A stretch of 64,000 bases of DNA from Rhodobiaceae bacterium (lineage in GTDB: Bacteria > Pseudomonadota > Alphaproteobacteria > Rhizobiales > Tepidamorphaceae). This document shows positions 55,933 to 64,000 of the stretch, piece after piece. The position numbers and the translations under genes were made by a program. Under the pieces are notes generated by a model, which did no database searches, was not told the DNA's origin, and saw only the letters and a program-made list of their open reading frames with translations. The stretch lies in the NCBI GenBank assembly GCA_020637895.1, contig JACKJP010000003.1:124001-188000 (forward strand), given 5' to 3'. The stretch's first letter is position 1; each line of letters starts with the position of its first letter.

Positions 55933-56706
55933 TTACCCTGCGATCTTGCTGAAATCCGGCGGGCGCTTTTCCAGAAAAGCCGTCATGACTTCCCGCGATT
56001 CCGGTGAAGCGAGCCGCTCCAGAAAATAGCCGATCTCCTCATGGATGATGGCCTCGATGGCTGCAGGGTCGCCACGCATCAGCCGCTTTGTCGCGCGTAT
56101 CGCGCCCGGTGCCTTTTCGGCAAATCGCGCAGCCATCGCCAGTGTTTCCTCTTCGAGCCTGCCCGCATCGACCGTCCGATTGGCAAGGCCGAGTTCGACC
56201 AGCCTCGTGCCGTCAATACGTTCGCCGAGCATGTAGAGTTCCGAGGCGCGAACATGACCGATGCGTGCTGGCAGAAGGCGCGTCGTCGCGGCTTCCGGAA
56301 CCAGGGCGAGGTCGACGAACGGCGCCGATATGCGGCAGTCAGGGCTGACCAGCACCGCGTCGCAATGCAGCATCAGCGTGAAACCGATACCCACGGCGAC
56401 GTCCTCAGCGCCCACGACAATCGGGAGCGTGGCGCGGGCAAGGGCCTTGAGAAATCGCAGCACGGGCGCGTTTGCATCGCCCGGCCGGGGTGGATTGGCG
56501 AGAAAGTCTTTCAGGTCATTGCCGGCGCAGAATGTTCCACCGCTGCCGAGAATGGCGACCGCGCGCACGGTTCCCTCGGTCTCGGCTGCCGCCAGAGCGT
56601 CGGCGAGCGCTTCGTACATCGCGACCGTCAGCGCGTTCTTCTTGTCAGGCCGGTTGAGCCGCAACAGGCGGACCGCGCCGTAGCTTTCAACAATGATATC
56701 GCTCAT
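55933..56706 (-). CDS. Enoyl-CoA hydratase/isomerase family protein
   Basis: 257 residues of crotonase fold: RLLRLNRPDKKNALTVAMYE, VRAVAILGSGGTFCAGNDLK (oxyanion-hole GxG and acidic residue), VGAEDVAVGIGFTLMLHCDA and the C-terminal helical part. The Asp/Glu at the crotonase catalytic positions are not both obvious, so isomerase or other activity is possible. Ends 4 bases before sixA; same strand, probably co-transcribed. Confidence 0.87.
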   Translation of the reverse strand: MSDIIVESYGAVRLLRLNRPDKKNALTVAMYEALADALAAAETEGTVRAVAILGSGGTFCAGNDLKDFLANPPRPGDANAPVLRFLKALARATLPIVVGAEDVAVGIGFTLMLHCDAVLVSPDCRISAPFVDLALVPEAATTRLLPARIGHVRASELYMLGERIDGTRLVELGLANRTVDAGRLEEETLAMAARFAEKAPGAIRATKRLMRGDPAAIEAIIHEEIGYFLERLASPESREVMTAFLEKRPPDFSKIAG

Positions 56707-57034
56707 GACGTCCGTGTATCCTCCGCTGCCTTCGCCTTCCGTTTATCCGGCGCCTTGGCCACAGCATAGCGCGATGCGCCGTCTTCGGAAGCGGCAGAGC
56801 GATTATCCTGAGAGGATGATCGATGATCACGGCACTCGCAGGTATTGTGACCTGAATTGAGGCAATATTGGCAGCGCGTTCCGCCGGTTGAGGCGCGGCA
56901 AATCGCGAACGGTACTGACGATAACTGGACTGGAAGGTCCGATGATGTTCGACTGGCACTGATTCGGGTATAAATTTCGTTATATTTGTTGGGCCGCGCT
57001 GGCGTCGCGCGGTCGATGGCGGGGGCCAATTCAT
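56707..57034. other. Intergenic region before the outer-membrane protein gene
   Basis: 328 bases. AT-rich just before the gene (TATAAATTTCGTTATATT at about 56970-56987), a likely promoter area for the large beta-rich protein. No small gene, operator or RNA that I can support. Confidence 0.4.
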
Positions 57035-60000
57035 ATGTCCAGCAAGACTGGTTTTGCTAACTTCTTGGCACTTGGGGCGAGCGCCATATTCACACTCGGA
57101 GCTTCAGGCGCGGCGCTTGCCGCCGACCCGGTGGCCAAGATGCTCCCGCTCTCCGATATCGAATTCGACATAACCGCCTACTATCTGATCGGCAGCTATA
57201 CGGGAGAGTCGGCGTTCGGCAGCCTCACGCCCGTGACCACGCCCGGATTCAACGGCAGCAATATCGTATCTGAAAACTTTACCAGGCCGGTCGGCGGCGG
57301 CGTGAGCGTCGGCGCTACCAAATGGACCGATCCCGACCACTTCCTGCGCGCGGTTTATACCGGATTTTTCAGCAGCGGCGATTCCTCGCTTGGCAATCCG
57401 AACGTTGCTTCCGGCAGCGTCTATATGGGGCTGCATGATCGCTCGCTGGCCAATCTGGTGCTGGATAGCAGTTTCGATGACGGTTTTGCCGACTTTGCGA
57501 GCGAGAACATCAGCGTCGCGCAGAATTTCGTCGATCTCATCAAGGGCGAACGGTCCGGCACTATCGGACCCCTCAGCGGTCACTGGTATTCAGGCGTGCG
57601 CATTGCACACACTTCTGTGGACCGCAGCATTATCGGTTCGGTGGCGTCGGGCGCGACCGCCAGTATTGAAATGGAATCGCGCATGTGGGGCACCGGGCCG
57701 ACGATTGGCGGCGGCGTCGATATTCTTCTTTCTCCCCGGACGGTCATGTCGCTGACGGCTTCCGCCACTGCGCTGGTCGGTCAATTCGACGTCTCCCGGT
57801 CCGACGTTTACGTCAACGGCGCGACCAACGGCATTCGCCAGATGTCGGCGAACGTAACCGATGTTGTTCCTGTCTTCGATGCGACGGCCTCGCTGACACG
57901 GCGCATGGGCCGCTTCAATCTGAGTGTCGGCTATACGGCGTCGGCCTGGATTGGTGGCGCGCGCAGCTTCCAGCAGATTGGCGGGGACGACGTCGACGGC
58001 ACGACAAATGCCTACATGATCGGGCGCGACAATATTATCACCCATGCCGTCCACGCCCGGATTTCGACCGGTCTTGGCCCGTTCGCGGGCAAAGGTGATG
58101 CGTCTGCTTCGCTCTTCGACGGCGCCGGCCCGGTGAAATACGACTTCACGGGTTACTACCTGCTGTCATCGCTTAGCGCAGCGCCCGCCTATGGAACGAT
58201 GGCGCAACCGACAGGACCAGGCATCAATACCAGCACCAGCAATATCTCCACGCTTGAGCAACCGGTGTCGCAGGGTGGGGGCGTGCGTGTTTCGATGCAG
58301 CGCGGTCTGGCGTCGGATTGGTATGCCGGACTTGCCTATACCGGTTTCTTTGCGTCCGAGGCGACCAGTATCGGAACTGTCGGCGTGACGACCGATACCG
58401 TTTACGTCGGGCTTCATGATCGCTCATTGGCCAATCTGATTCTGAATTCCAATTTTGACGATGGCTTTGCCGATTACGCTGCCGAGGATCTGTCGATCTC
58501 GCAGAACTTCATTGATCTGACCCTCGGTCAGACGGCAGGCAACCATGGGCCGCTCAGCACTTTCTGGCAGACGGGTCTGCGGGTCGGGCATGTGAATGTC
58601 GACAGGAACGTCACCTACGCCGCGCTTGAGGGCGTAGACGTCATTACCGCGAATACAAAATTCAACTCCACGATGTGGGGCGCCGGTCCGACGATCGGGG
58701 GCGGGATCGATGTCCTGCTGACGCCCCATACCACGTTCTCCGCGTCGGCCTCCGCCTCGGCGCTATATGCCTATTTCGATGTGTCGCGCACCGATGTGCA
58801 AGACGGGGCGACGAATAACGGCATGAGGGCGATCTCAAGCAGCCTTGCCGACTTCGTTCCGGTGTTCGACGCCTCTGTGGCGCTGACGCACGATTGGGGC
58901 CGCTTCCGCGCCAGCATCGGCTATACAGCCTCTGCGTGGCTCGGCGGCTATCGAAGCTATCAAATCGCCGGCCACGACGATGTCGATGGCGGCACGACCT
59001 CCTACGTGATGACAAGTGACGACATCATTACGCATGCCTTCTTCATACGTGGCGGCATGGGTCTTGGCGTTGCGGAAAAACAGGCTGAGTCAGGCCAAAG
59101 CCTGTTTGGTCAGGGCGGCGCGGTCAGCTGGGACCTGACGGGTTACTACCTGTTCGGCAACATCGATGGCGAGCCGGCATTTGGCACCGCGACGCCGATT
59201 ACCGGCCCAACGGCGAGCAGCAGCATCGTTGCAGAGGATACACCCAGCTTCAGCGGCGGCGGCGTACAGCTTGCGATGCGCCGCAATGCTTCCGACGACT
59301 GGTATGCAGGCCTCAGCTATACGGGCTTCTTCGTTTCCAGCGCCGACACCATCGGCAATCCGGCCGTAGAAACCAATTCGGTCTATGCCACACTCATAGA
59401 CCGTTCGCTCGCCGACGATACGATTGACGGCTTCGCTGACGACGGCCTCGTGGACTATGCCTCCGACCGGACGACCATCTCGCAGCACATGCTCGACTTG
59501 ACTATCGGGCGGATGGCGGCAACGGGTCCGGGCTTCAACGGACACTGGCATGCCGGCGTGCGCGTCGGCGCGGCTAACGTGGACCGCGACGTGATTTATG
59601 TCGATGCGACAGGCCCAGCGACGGCCAATCTCGCGTTTAGTTCACAGATGTGGGGCGCGGGCCCCACGGTCGGCGGCGGCTTTGACTACAATCTCACGCC
59701 CGGCCTCAAATTCGTCAGCAGCGCGTCCGTTTCGGCGCTCTACTCGTTCTTCGACATATCGCGGCTCGATGTCTACAGCACTGGCGCCTCGACCGGCATA
59801 CGCCTGTTCAACAGCGACATGACCGCGTTCGTGCCGGTGTTCGACAGCTCGATCGCGCTGAAGAAGACGTTCGGTCGGCTTGAAGCCAGCATCGGTTACA
59901 CGACGTCGATATGGCTCGGCGGCGCAAGGAGCCTGCTGGCGGCGGGCAATGACGATGTCGACGGCACGTCCTCACCCTATATCGTCAGGAAAGACGACAT

Positions 60001-60070
60001 CATCACCCACGGCGTCTTCGCGAGGGTGAGCCTCGGCCTTGGCGGCGACCCGGTGATGGCGAAATACTGA
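57035..60070 (+). CDS. Outer-membrane protein of three tandem beta-barrel-like modules
   Basis: 1011 residues. Signal peptide to about residue 30 (ending GAALAA). Three modules of about 325-330 residues follow, starting near 41, 365 and 697. Each opens with a D-x-T-x-YYL strand, carries YTGFF, LxDRSLA, MWGxGPTxGGG (217, 547, 872), FDxSRxDV, VPVFD and IITH in the same order, and ends in a short linker (for example FGQGGAVSWD). The motif MWGAGPT plus barrel-type alternation resembles the Lpg1974/Legionella major OMP group, normally a single barrel. Three fused copies in one chain is unusual. Own terminator downstream. Confidence 0.78.
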   Translation: MSSKTGFANFLALGASAIFTLGASGAALAADPVAKMLPLSDIEFDITAYYLIGSYTGESAFGSLTPVTTPGFNGSNIVSENFTRPVGGGVSVGATKWTDPDHFLRAVYTGFFSSGDSSLGNPNVASGSVYMGLHDRSLANLVLDSSFDDGFADFASENISVAQNFVDLIKGERSGTIGPLSGHWYSGVRIAHTSVDRSIIGSVASGATASIEMESRMWGTGPTIGGGVDILLSPRTVMSLTASATALVGQFDVSRSDVYVNGATNGIRQMSANVTDVVPVFDATASLTRRMGRFNLSVGYTASAWIGGARSFQQIGGDDVDGTTNAYMIGRDNIITHAVHARISTGLGPFAGKGDASASLFDGAGPVKYDFTGYYLLSSLSAAPAYGTMAQPTGPGINTSTSNISTLEQPVSQGGGVRVSMQRGLASDWYAGLAYTGFFASEATSIGTVGVTTDTVYVGLHDRSLANLILNSNFDDGFADYAAEDLSISQNFIDLTLGQTAGNHGPLSTFWQTGLRVGHVNVDRNVTYAALEGVDVITANTKFNSTMWGAGPTIGGGIDVLLTPHTTFSASASASALYAYFDVSRTDVQDGATNNGMRAISSSLADFVPVFDASVALTHDWGRFRASIGYTASAWLGGYRSYQIAGHDDVDGGTTSYVMTSDDIITHAFFIRGGMGLGVAEKQAESGQSLFGQGGAVSWDLTGYYLFGNIDGEPAFGTATPITGPTASSSIVAEDTPSFSGGGVQLAMRRNASDDWYAGLSYTGFFVSSADTIGNPAVETNSVYATLIDRSLADDTIDGFADDGLVDYASDRTTISQHMLDLTIGRMAATGPGFNGHWHAGVRVGAANVDRDVIYVDATGPATANLAFSSQMWGAGPTVGGGFDYNLTPGLKFVSSASVSALYSFFDISRLDVYSTGASTGIRLFNSDMTAFVPVFDSSIALKKTFGRLEASIGYTTSIWLGGARSLLAAGNDDVDGTSSPYIVRKDDIITHGVFARVSLGLGGDPVMAKY

Positions 60071-60099
60071 CGTGGAAGGCAGCGAGGTTTCCGATCTGG

Positions 60100-60129
60100 A
60101 TCGGGGGCTGTTTCAGCCCCCGATATTTT
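60100..60129 (+). terminator. Terminator after the triple-module gene
   Basis: Perfect 11-bp stem ATCGGGGGCTG / CAGCCCCCGAT (60100-60110 and 60114-60124) with a TTT loop, followed by ATTTTC. It overlaps the last codons and stop of the convergent metA gene. Confidence 0.82.
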
Positions 60130-61030
60130 CCAGTTCGTAAGGCGTCGTCTGGTACATCTCGTTGATCCAGTTGCCGAACAGCAGGTAGGCATGGCTGCGC
60201 CAGCGGTTCTCTGGCGTGCGCGCCGGATCGTTGGAGGGGAAATAGTTCGGCGGTATGTCGATCGGCGTCCCGGCATCGACATCGCGGCGATACTCCTCGG
60301 CCAGCGACAATGAATCATATTCGATGTGGTTGAACATATAGAGCGCGCGGTGCGCCTCGTCGCTGATGAGGCACGGGCCGGTCTCTGTGCTGTCCATCAG
60401 AATCTCAAGGCCATGGTTGGCCGGGATGTCGTTTCGGCGCACCTCCGTCCAGCGCGAGACCGGGATCGAGAAGTCGTCGGAAAAACCGCGCAGAAACGGC
60501 GAGGCGGGTTTGAGGTTCCGGTGCCGGAACACGCCAAATGCTTTCTTTTCAAGGGCGTGCTTGGGAACGCCATGAAAGTGATTCAACGCAGCTTGCGCAC
60601 CCCAGCAGATGGTGAGGAGCGAATGGACGTTGGTCTGGGTCCAGTCAAAGATACGGGTCAGTTCTTCCCAGTAATTCACGTCCTCGAAAGGCAGAAGCTC
60701 GATCGGTGCGCCGGTGACGATGAAACCGTCGAACTTGCGTTCGCTGATGGCTTCCCAGTCCTGATAGAAGGCAAGCATATGCGCTTCGGGCGTGTTCTTC
60801 GGCGTGTGGCCGCCGACCTTCACGAGGGTCAATTCTACCTGCAGCGGCGTAGCGCCGATAAGCCGGGCAAACTGCGTCTCCGTGCGCACCTTGTTCGGCA
60901 TCAGGTTCAAAAGCCCGATCTGCAGCGGCCTGATATCCTGCCGCGCCGCCTGGTCTTCGGTCATGACCATCACGCCTTCCGCATCGAGGGTCGCGCGGGC
61001 GGGGAGGTCATTGGGAATGCGGATAGGCAT
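60113..61030 (-). CDS. metA: Homoserine O-acyltransferase (MetA type)
   Basis: 305 residues. Acylates homoserine at the start of methionine synthesis. MetA signatures: [58 protein letters not shown], the catalytic Cys in [17 protein letters not shown], and [16 protein letters not shown] with the catalytic His. Whether it uses succinyl- or acetyl-CoA cannot be decided here. The ATG at 61030 matches the family start. I found no SAM riboswitch upstream. Confidence 0.93.
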   Translation of the reverse strand: MPIRIPNDLPARATLDAEGVMVMTEDQAARQDIRPLQIGLLNLMPNKVRTETQFARLIGATPLQVELTLVKVGGHTPKNTPEAHMLAFYQDWEAISERKFDGFIVTGAPIELLPFEDVNYWEELTRIFDWTQTNVHSLLTICWGAQAALNHFHGVPKHALEKKAFGVFRHRNLKPASPFLRGFSDDFSIPVSRWTEVRRNDIPANHGLEILMDSTETGPCLISDEAHRALYMFNHIEYDSLSLAEEYRRDVDAGTPIDIPPNYFPSNDPARTPENRWRSHAYLLFGNWINEMYQTTPYELENIGG

Positions 61031-61100
61031 CGCGGTACCGAATGCTTGTAATGGGCCAGGCTGGCGGGCGGACTGAAAAGAGAGAAGGGATTTAATCCCG

Positions 61101-62000
61101 TCAGGGCATCGGTGCAAGTTTGGGCGCCATGCGCGGTCCGGGTCCGCGTTCGATGGCGCGGCTGACGAGTGCAAGAAAATCCTCCTCGTCCTTCACCTTC
61201 TCGACTTCCTCGGCCTCGACGACATAGCCATGGTTGCGAGCGATCGCCTCGTAAAGCGGCTGGCGGTGGCGGACAAGTTCGGCGAATCCCCAGACGGCGA
61301 AATCGTCCGGATCGACGACATTGTCGTCGGTGATGTTGCGCTCGGCCTTGTACGCAGCCCAGCGCTCGGCAAGAAATTCCGGCTGATAGTACATCGGCTT
61401 CGGATTCTTGCGGAACCGCCGCACCAGTTCCTGCGCGTGCTGGTCGGTGCCGCGGATGTAGAGCATCAGGGTCTTCTGGGCGAGAACCGACAGGACCGCG
61501 TCATCCGGGTCCTCCGGATCGGCGACCTCGCAGAGCGAGCCGCCGCTGTCACATACGAAATGGCTGTAGCCATAAATGTCGCGGGCCTTGCCGATGAATT
61601 CGCCAACATCGCGCAGGGCTGCGATTTCCGCCTGGCGATGGCGCTCCTGGCGCAGGCAGTATTCATCGAAAGGCAGGCCGCCCTTGGCCGGATCGCCCGG
61701 CTTGCCAAGATAGGTGGAGAGCGGCGCAAGGTTATGGAAGGTGATGTTGGAGGCGATGTAGATCGAATCCGTCATCAGGAGGTTGCGCAGAAACGGCACC
61801 TTCATCGCCTCGCGCTTGAAGTTGTCGACGATGAATTCGCCCATGTAGCGGGTGCCGATGCGAAAATCGACCGAGTAGTGAAACCAGCGATAGTCGCGCA
61901 GCATCGAGGCGATGGTGGTCTTGCCAAGCCCGGACATGCCGAAAACCGTCACGGCTTTCTGCTTCTGGTCGAGGAATTCCTGAGGGTTCTCAAAGCGCAT
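61101..62000 (-). CDS. Conserved P-loop ATPase of alphaproteobacteria
   Basis: 299 residues. The P-loop is [19 protein letters not shown] (about residues 18-36), followed by [14 protein letters not shown] and a long body with Cys-containing [18 protein letters not shown], then [20 protein letters not shown]. The family is widely conserved but its role is not established; it looks like a kinase or switch ATPase. On the same strand as metA, 70 bases upstream. Confidence 0.78.
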   Translation of the reverse strand: MRFENPQEFLDQKQKAVTVFGMSGLGKTTIASMLRDYRWFHYSVDFRIGTRYMGEFIVDNFKREAMKVPFLRNLLMTDSIYIASNITFHNLAPLSTYLGKPGDPAKGGLPFDEYCLRQERHRQAEIAALRDVGEFIGKARDIYGYSHFVCDSGGSLCEVADPEDPDDAVLSVLAQKTLMLYIRGTDQHAQELVRRFRKNPKPMYYQPEFLAERWAAYKAERNITDDNVVDPDDFAVWGFAELVRHRQPLYEAIARNHGYVVEAEEVEKVKDEEDFLALVSRAIERGPGPRMAPKLAPMP

Positions 62001-62065
62001 GACTAGCGCATAGCCGCGCTTCGGCGCGGGTGCAAGCGGATGAGTGCGATTGCGTTACCCAATAC

Positions 62066-62740
62066 TCAGATGTTTCGGGGGCGACCGTGCCGGATGATTG
62101 CCGTCAGCAGGATGGCAATCATCAGTCCGTTGAGGGTGTGCCAGAGAAAATGCGTGCCGATGGGGAAGGCCGCGCAGACGTTGAAATCGACAGTCCGGAA
62201 GGCGAGGGACAGGCTGAAAACGAGGGTCGACGCGATGACGTATATGCCAGCATCGTGATCTGTCCGCCAAAGCGCCCAGGAGAAGACAAGCAGGGCCAGA
62301 AGCGCCGGCGCGTATTGAAGGGAGCCATTCAGCAGCGGTGGCACTCCCGGCTCGCTTTCGGGCAGGGCAAGCGTGAAGCCCACTGCAACGAGGATCAGCA
62401 CACCGAACACAGTCAGAATGCCGAGTACCTTCATGCCGAAATAGCGGCGCATCGCGATGATGACGAAGACGAGAACGAAGCTCCATATCGGGATCGTGTC
62501 CGCAAGGCTCGCCCATACGGTCGCGAATGTGTGGAAGACAAAGGAACCGACGCCAATCAGCGCTGTCATGGCGACAAGCAGCCACAAGTCCGTGGCGCTG
62601 CTCTTCTCCCGGACAAGGAGCGATGCGCCCCAGAGCGCTGCTAGAATGAATGCCAGATTGGAAACTGCATTGAACGGCTCAGCCCAGAAGCCGGGCGCAA
62701 GCCGTTCGCAATAGATGTCTACCGGCGCGTTCCAGTCCAT
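62066..62740 (-). CDS. Ceramidase-like membrane protein
   Basis: 224 residues, seven hydrophobic helices. It carries the alkaline-ceramidase (CREST) pattern: DIYCERLAPGFWAEPFNAVS with the early Glu/Asn, IGVGSFVFHTFATVWASL with the Ser/His, and THFLWHTLNGLMIAI with the late His pair. Would be a Zn hydrolase of an amide-linked lipid; bacterial substrates are undefined. Start ATG 62740 fits the family; the frame is open for 32 more codons. Confidence 0.78.
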   Translation of the reverse strand: MDWNAPVDIYCERLAPGFWAEPFNAVSNLAFILAALWGASLLVREKSSATDLWLLVAMTALIGVGSFVFHTFATVWASLADTIPIWSFVLVFVIIAMRRYFGMKVLGILTVFGVLILVAVGFTLALPESEPGVPPLLNGSLQYAPALLALLVFSWALWRTDHDAGIYVIASTLVFSLSLAFRTVDFNVCAAFPIGTHFLWHTLNGLMIAILLTAIIRHGRPRNI

Positions 62741-62798
62741 CGGATCCTCGTCCTGCCAGCGCCCAGCATGCCCGAGCAGGCAAGGCGAGGAAAGGCGT

Positions 62799-63203
62799 TC
62801 ACGCCTTGCGGACGACCTCGCCGTCTTCCTTGGCAAAGGCGCCGATATCGGCGCTTTCGAGAATTTCCAGGACGGTTTCGGACGGGCGGCACAGCCTCGT
62901 GCCGCGAGGCGCCACGACGATCGGCCGATTGATGAGGATCGGGTGCGCCATCATCGCGTCGATCAGCGCTTCATCGCTCAGGCTTTCGTCATCAAGCCCA
63001 AGGTCGTCATAGGGCGTCCCCTTGCGGCGAAGCAGGTCACGCACCGGTATGCCCATATCCGCAATCAGCCCGACGAGTTCCTCACGCGTTGGCGGCGTCT
63101 TCAGATATTCCACGACCAGCGGTTCCACGCCCGACTGGCGGATCATCGCCAGTGTGTTGCGGGAGGTGCCGCAGGCGGGGTTGTGATAGATTTTGACGGT
63201 CAT
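62799..63203 (-). CDS. arsC: Arsenate reductase, glutaredoxin-coupled ArsC type
   Basis: 134 residues. IYHNPACGTSRNTLAMI holds the catalytic Cys11 with the GTSR loop, then EYLKTPPTREEL and LINRPIVVAPRGTRLCRP with a conserved Arg. Full ArsC/YfgD length; the ArsC assignment is favoured by the adjacent second arsenate reductase. Start ATG 63203; the 53 extra upstream codons lie over the neighbouring gene and are not used. Confidence 0.86.
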   Translation of the reverse strand: MTVKIYHNPACGTSRNTLAMIRQSGVEPLVVEYLKTPPTREELVGLIADMGIPVRDLLRRKGTPYDDLGLDDESLSDEALIDAMMAHPILINRPIVVAPRGTRLCRPSETVLEILESADIGAFAKEDGEVVRKA

Positions 63204-63222
63204 CTGGCTTTCCGGTCCAAAC

Positions 63223-63735
63223 TCAGGCGGTTTCCTTGTCGCTGTTGCGGCCGATTTCGTCCAGATGCTTTTGCAGGGACAGCTTGTCGATGCTGCGGAC
63301 CGGCAAGGACACGAAGATCGAAATTCGACGGTTGAGCATGCTGTAGGCCTCGTCGAAAGCAATATGCTTTTCCGCCTCGGTGCCTTCTACCGCTGCGGGA
63401 TCGGGAATGCCCCAATGGGCTGACATCGGCTGACCGGGCCAGACCGGGCAGACTTCGCTTGCCGCGTTGTCGCAGACGGTGAAGACGAAATCCATTTTCG
63501 GCGCGCCGTCGACGGCAAACTCGTCCCAGCTCTTGGAGCGTGCGAAGCTCGTCTCGTAGTCCATCATCTTGAGCGTATCGATCGCGATCGGATGGACCTC
63601 ACCCTTGGGCATGGAACCGGCGGAGTAGGCCTGAAAGCGGCCCTTGCCGAGCCGGTTCATGATGGCTTCGGCCATGATGGAACGAGCCGAATTGCCGGTA
63701 CACAGGAACAGTACGTTGTAGACAAGATCCGCCAT
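63223..63735 (-). CDS. Arsenate reductase, LMW-phosphatase/thioredoxin type
   Basis: 170 residues. P-loop LFLCTGNSARSIMAEA (Cys12-x5-Arg18) and the redox-relay cysteines in FTVCDNAASEVCPVWPG, as in thioredoxin-coupled ArsC. PDPAAVEGTEAEKHIAF holds the Asp-Pro general-acid loop. The ATG at 63735 has GGGAG 6 bases upstream; the ATG at 63741 is less well placed. It lies 19 bases upstream of the glutaredoxin-type reductase, so the cell would have two mechanistically different reductases in one transcript. Confidence 0.88.
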   Translation of the reverse strand: MADLVYNVLFLCTGNSARSIMAEAIMNRLGKGRFQAYSAGSMPKGEVHPIAIDTLKMMDYETSFARSKSWDEFAVDGAPKMDFVFTVCDNAASEVCPVWPGQPMSAHWGIPDPAAVEGTEAEKHIAFDEAYSMLNRRISIFVSLPVRSIDKLSLQKHLDEIGRNSDKETA

Positions 63736-63923
63736 AGTCATCTCCCTCAGCAGGCGCAGGCGATTTCATCGATCAGAACTGGGCGCAGTCCAAAGGCCCC
63801 GGGTGCGAAGCGCATTTGGGGCATGGGCCAGCTTCGTTTCGGCGCGGAGTCTAGTGAGCGAATTTATGACAAGTGTGACAGCGAAACGCCCCGTAAATTC
63901 CGCGTCTGACCCGATCCGGGGCA

Positions 63924-63966
63924 TAAACGAAAGGACCCGTCAGCGCCGGTTGGCGGACGGGCCCTT
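63924..63966 (-). terminator. Terminator of the gene at the right window edge
   Basis: Read on the minus strand, AAGG and CCCGTC (63931-63941) pair with GACGGG and CCTT (63956-63966) with one mismatch, followed by TCGTTT. Fits the end of a minus-strand gene just beyond. Confidence 0.6.
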
Positions 63967-63975
63967 GAAAGGCGA

Positions 63976-64000
63976 TTAGTCGAGTCGGTTCAGGCCGATG
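63976..64000 (-). CDS. C-terminal end of a minus-strand gene (fragment)
   Basis: The last codons read IGLNRLD followed by TAA at 63976-63978, and a terminator hairpin follows 10 bases later. Too little is in view to name the product. Confidence 0.35.

Noticed and set aside
61031..61100. SAM-II riboswitch before metA
   Set aside because: Common in alphaproteobacteria at this place, but the conserved core sequence is not present in these 70 bases.
63750..63827. 25-codon frame ending in Cys-Ala-Cys before the arsenate reductases
   Set aside because: No convincing ribosome-binding site and no similarity; could be chance.
63742..63900. Direct repeat TGACA-N4-TGACA upstream of the arsenate reductases as a Pho box
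   Set aside because: The period is 9 rather than 11 bases, so it does not match the PhoB consensus.

Overview
The window looks like chromosome from a GC-rich alphaproteobacterium of the Hyphomicrobiales (Rhizobiales) type. The grounds are attenuated ilvIH and leuA loci, a serB/miaA/ilvIH neighbourhood, a PlcP-Agt lipid-remodelling pair behind a Pho-box-like site, a very large coiled-coil membrane protein resembling the growth-pole-ring proteins of polar-growing rhizobia, and a CheZ-like phosphatase. No phage, insertion sequence, CRISPR array or rRNA operon was recognised.

Layout. 0-10 kb: 5' part of serB (-), miaA, a branched-chain leader peptide with attenuator and ilvIH, two tandem LysE exporters, an SF1 helicase, folPBK (-), and ilvC with a strong terminator. 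10-19 kb: a PhzF protein, two small membrane proteins, then two patches where several genes and a tRNA-Lys carry frame breaks (a small periplasmic protein, a glycosyltransferase, a Gfo/Idh/MocA oxidoreductase, a TadE-like gene, a permease). Between the patches lie an intact cupin epimerase, leuA with its own Leu-rich leader, and a Tad-family gene. 19-30 kb: transporters and hydrolases, then a TPP riboswitch driving thiM-thiE-thiD and a Tat-exported TRAP binding protein, all joined by 4-base overlaps. 30-39 kb: plcP-agt, a CheZ-like gene, an MFS carrier, a dipeptide epimerase, and a four-gene MCE lipid transporter (permease with STAS domain, ATPase, MCE protein, lipoprotein). 39-45 kb: the 1651-residue coiled-coil protein, an Hpt-domain protein and a small unknown. 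45-49 kb: a ferredoxin, a palindromic operator upstream of two paralogous SDR genes, an MFS carrier (-) and a Usp protein. 49-57 kb, almost all minus strand: a secreted cysteine-peptidase-like protein, a methyltransferase with a histone-H1-like N-terminus coupled to a CoxE-like VWA protein, YcjF/YcjX homologues, SixA and an enoyl-CoA hydratase. 57-64 kb: an outer-membrane protein built from three consecutive barrel-like modules, metA, a P-loop ATPase, a ceramidase-like membrane protein and two different arsenate-reductase families.

How the parts fit. Three biosynthetic regulons are visible with their cis controls: two translation-coupled attenuators (Ile/Val and Leu) and a TPP riboswitch with a hairpin that can hide the thiM ribosome-binding site. 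The PlcP-Agt pair and the MCE system both concern membrane lipids. The most unusual items are the triple-module outer-membrane protein, the TRAP binding protein placed under the thiamine riboswitch, the H1-like methyltransferase/VWA pair, and the clustered frame breaks, which may be real decay or local sequence error. All functional calls come from reading motifs; no database search was possible.
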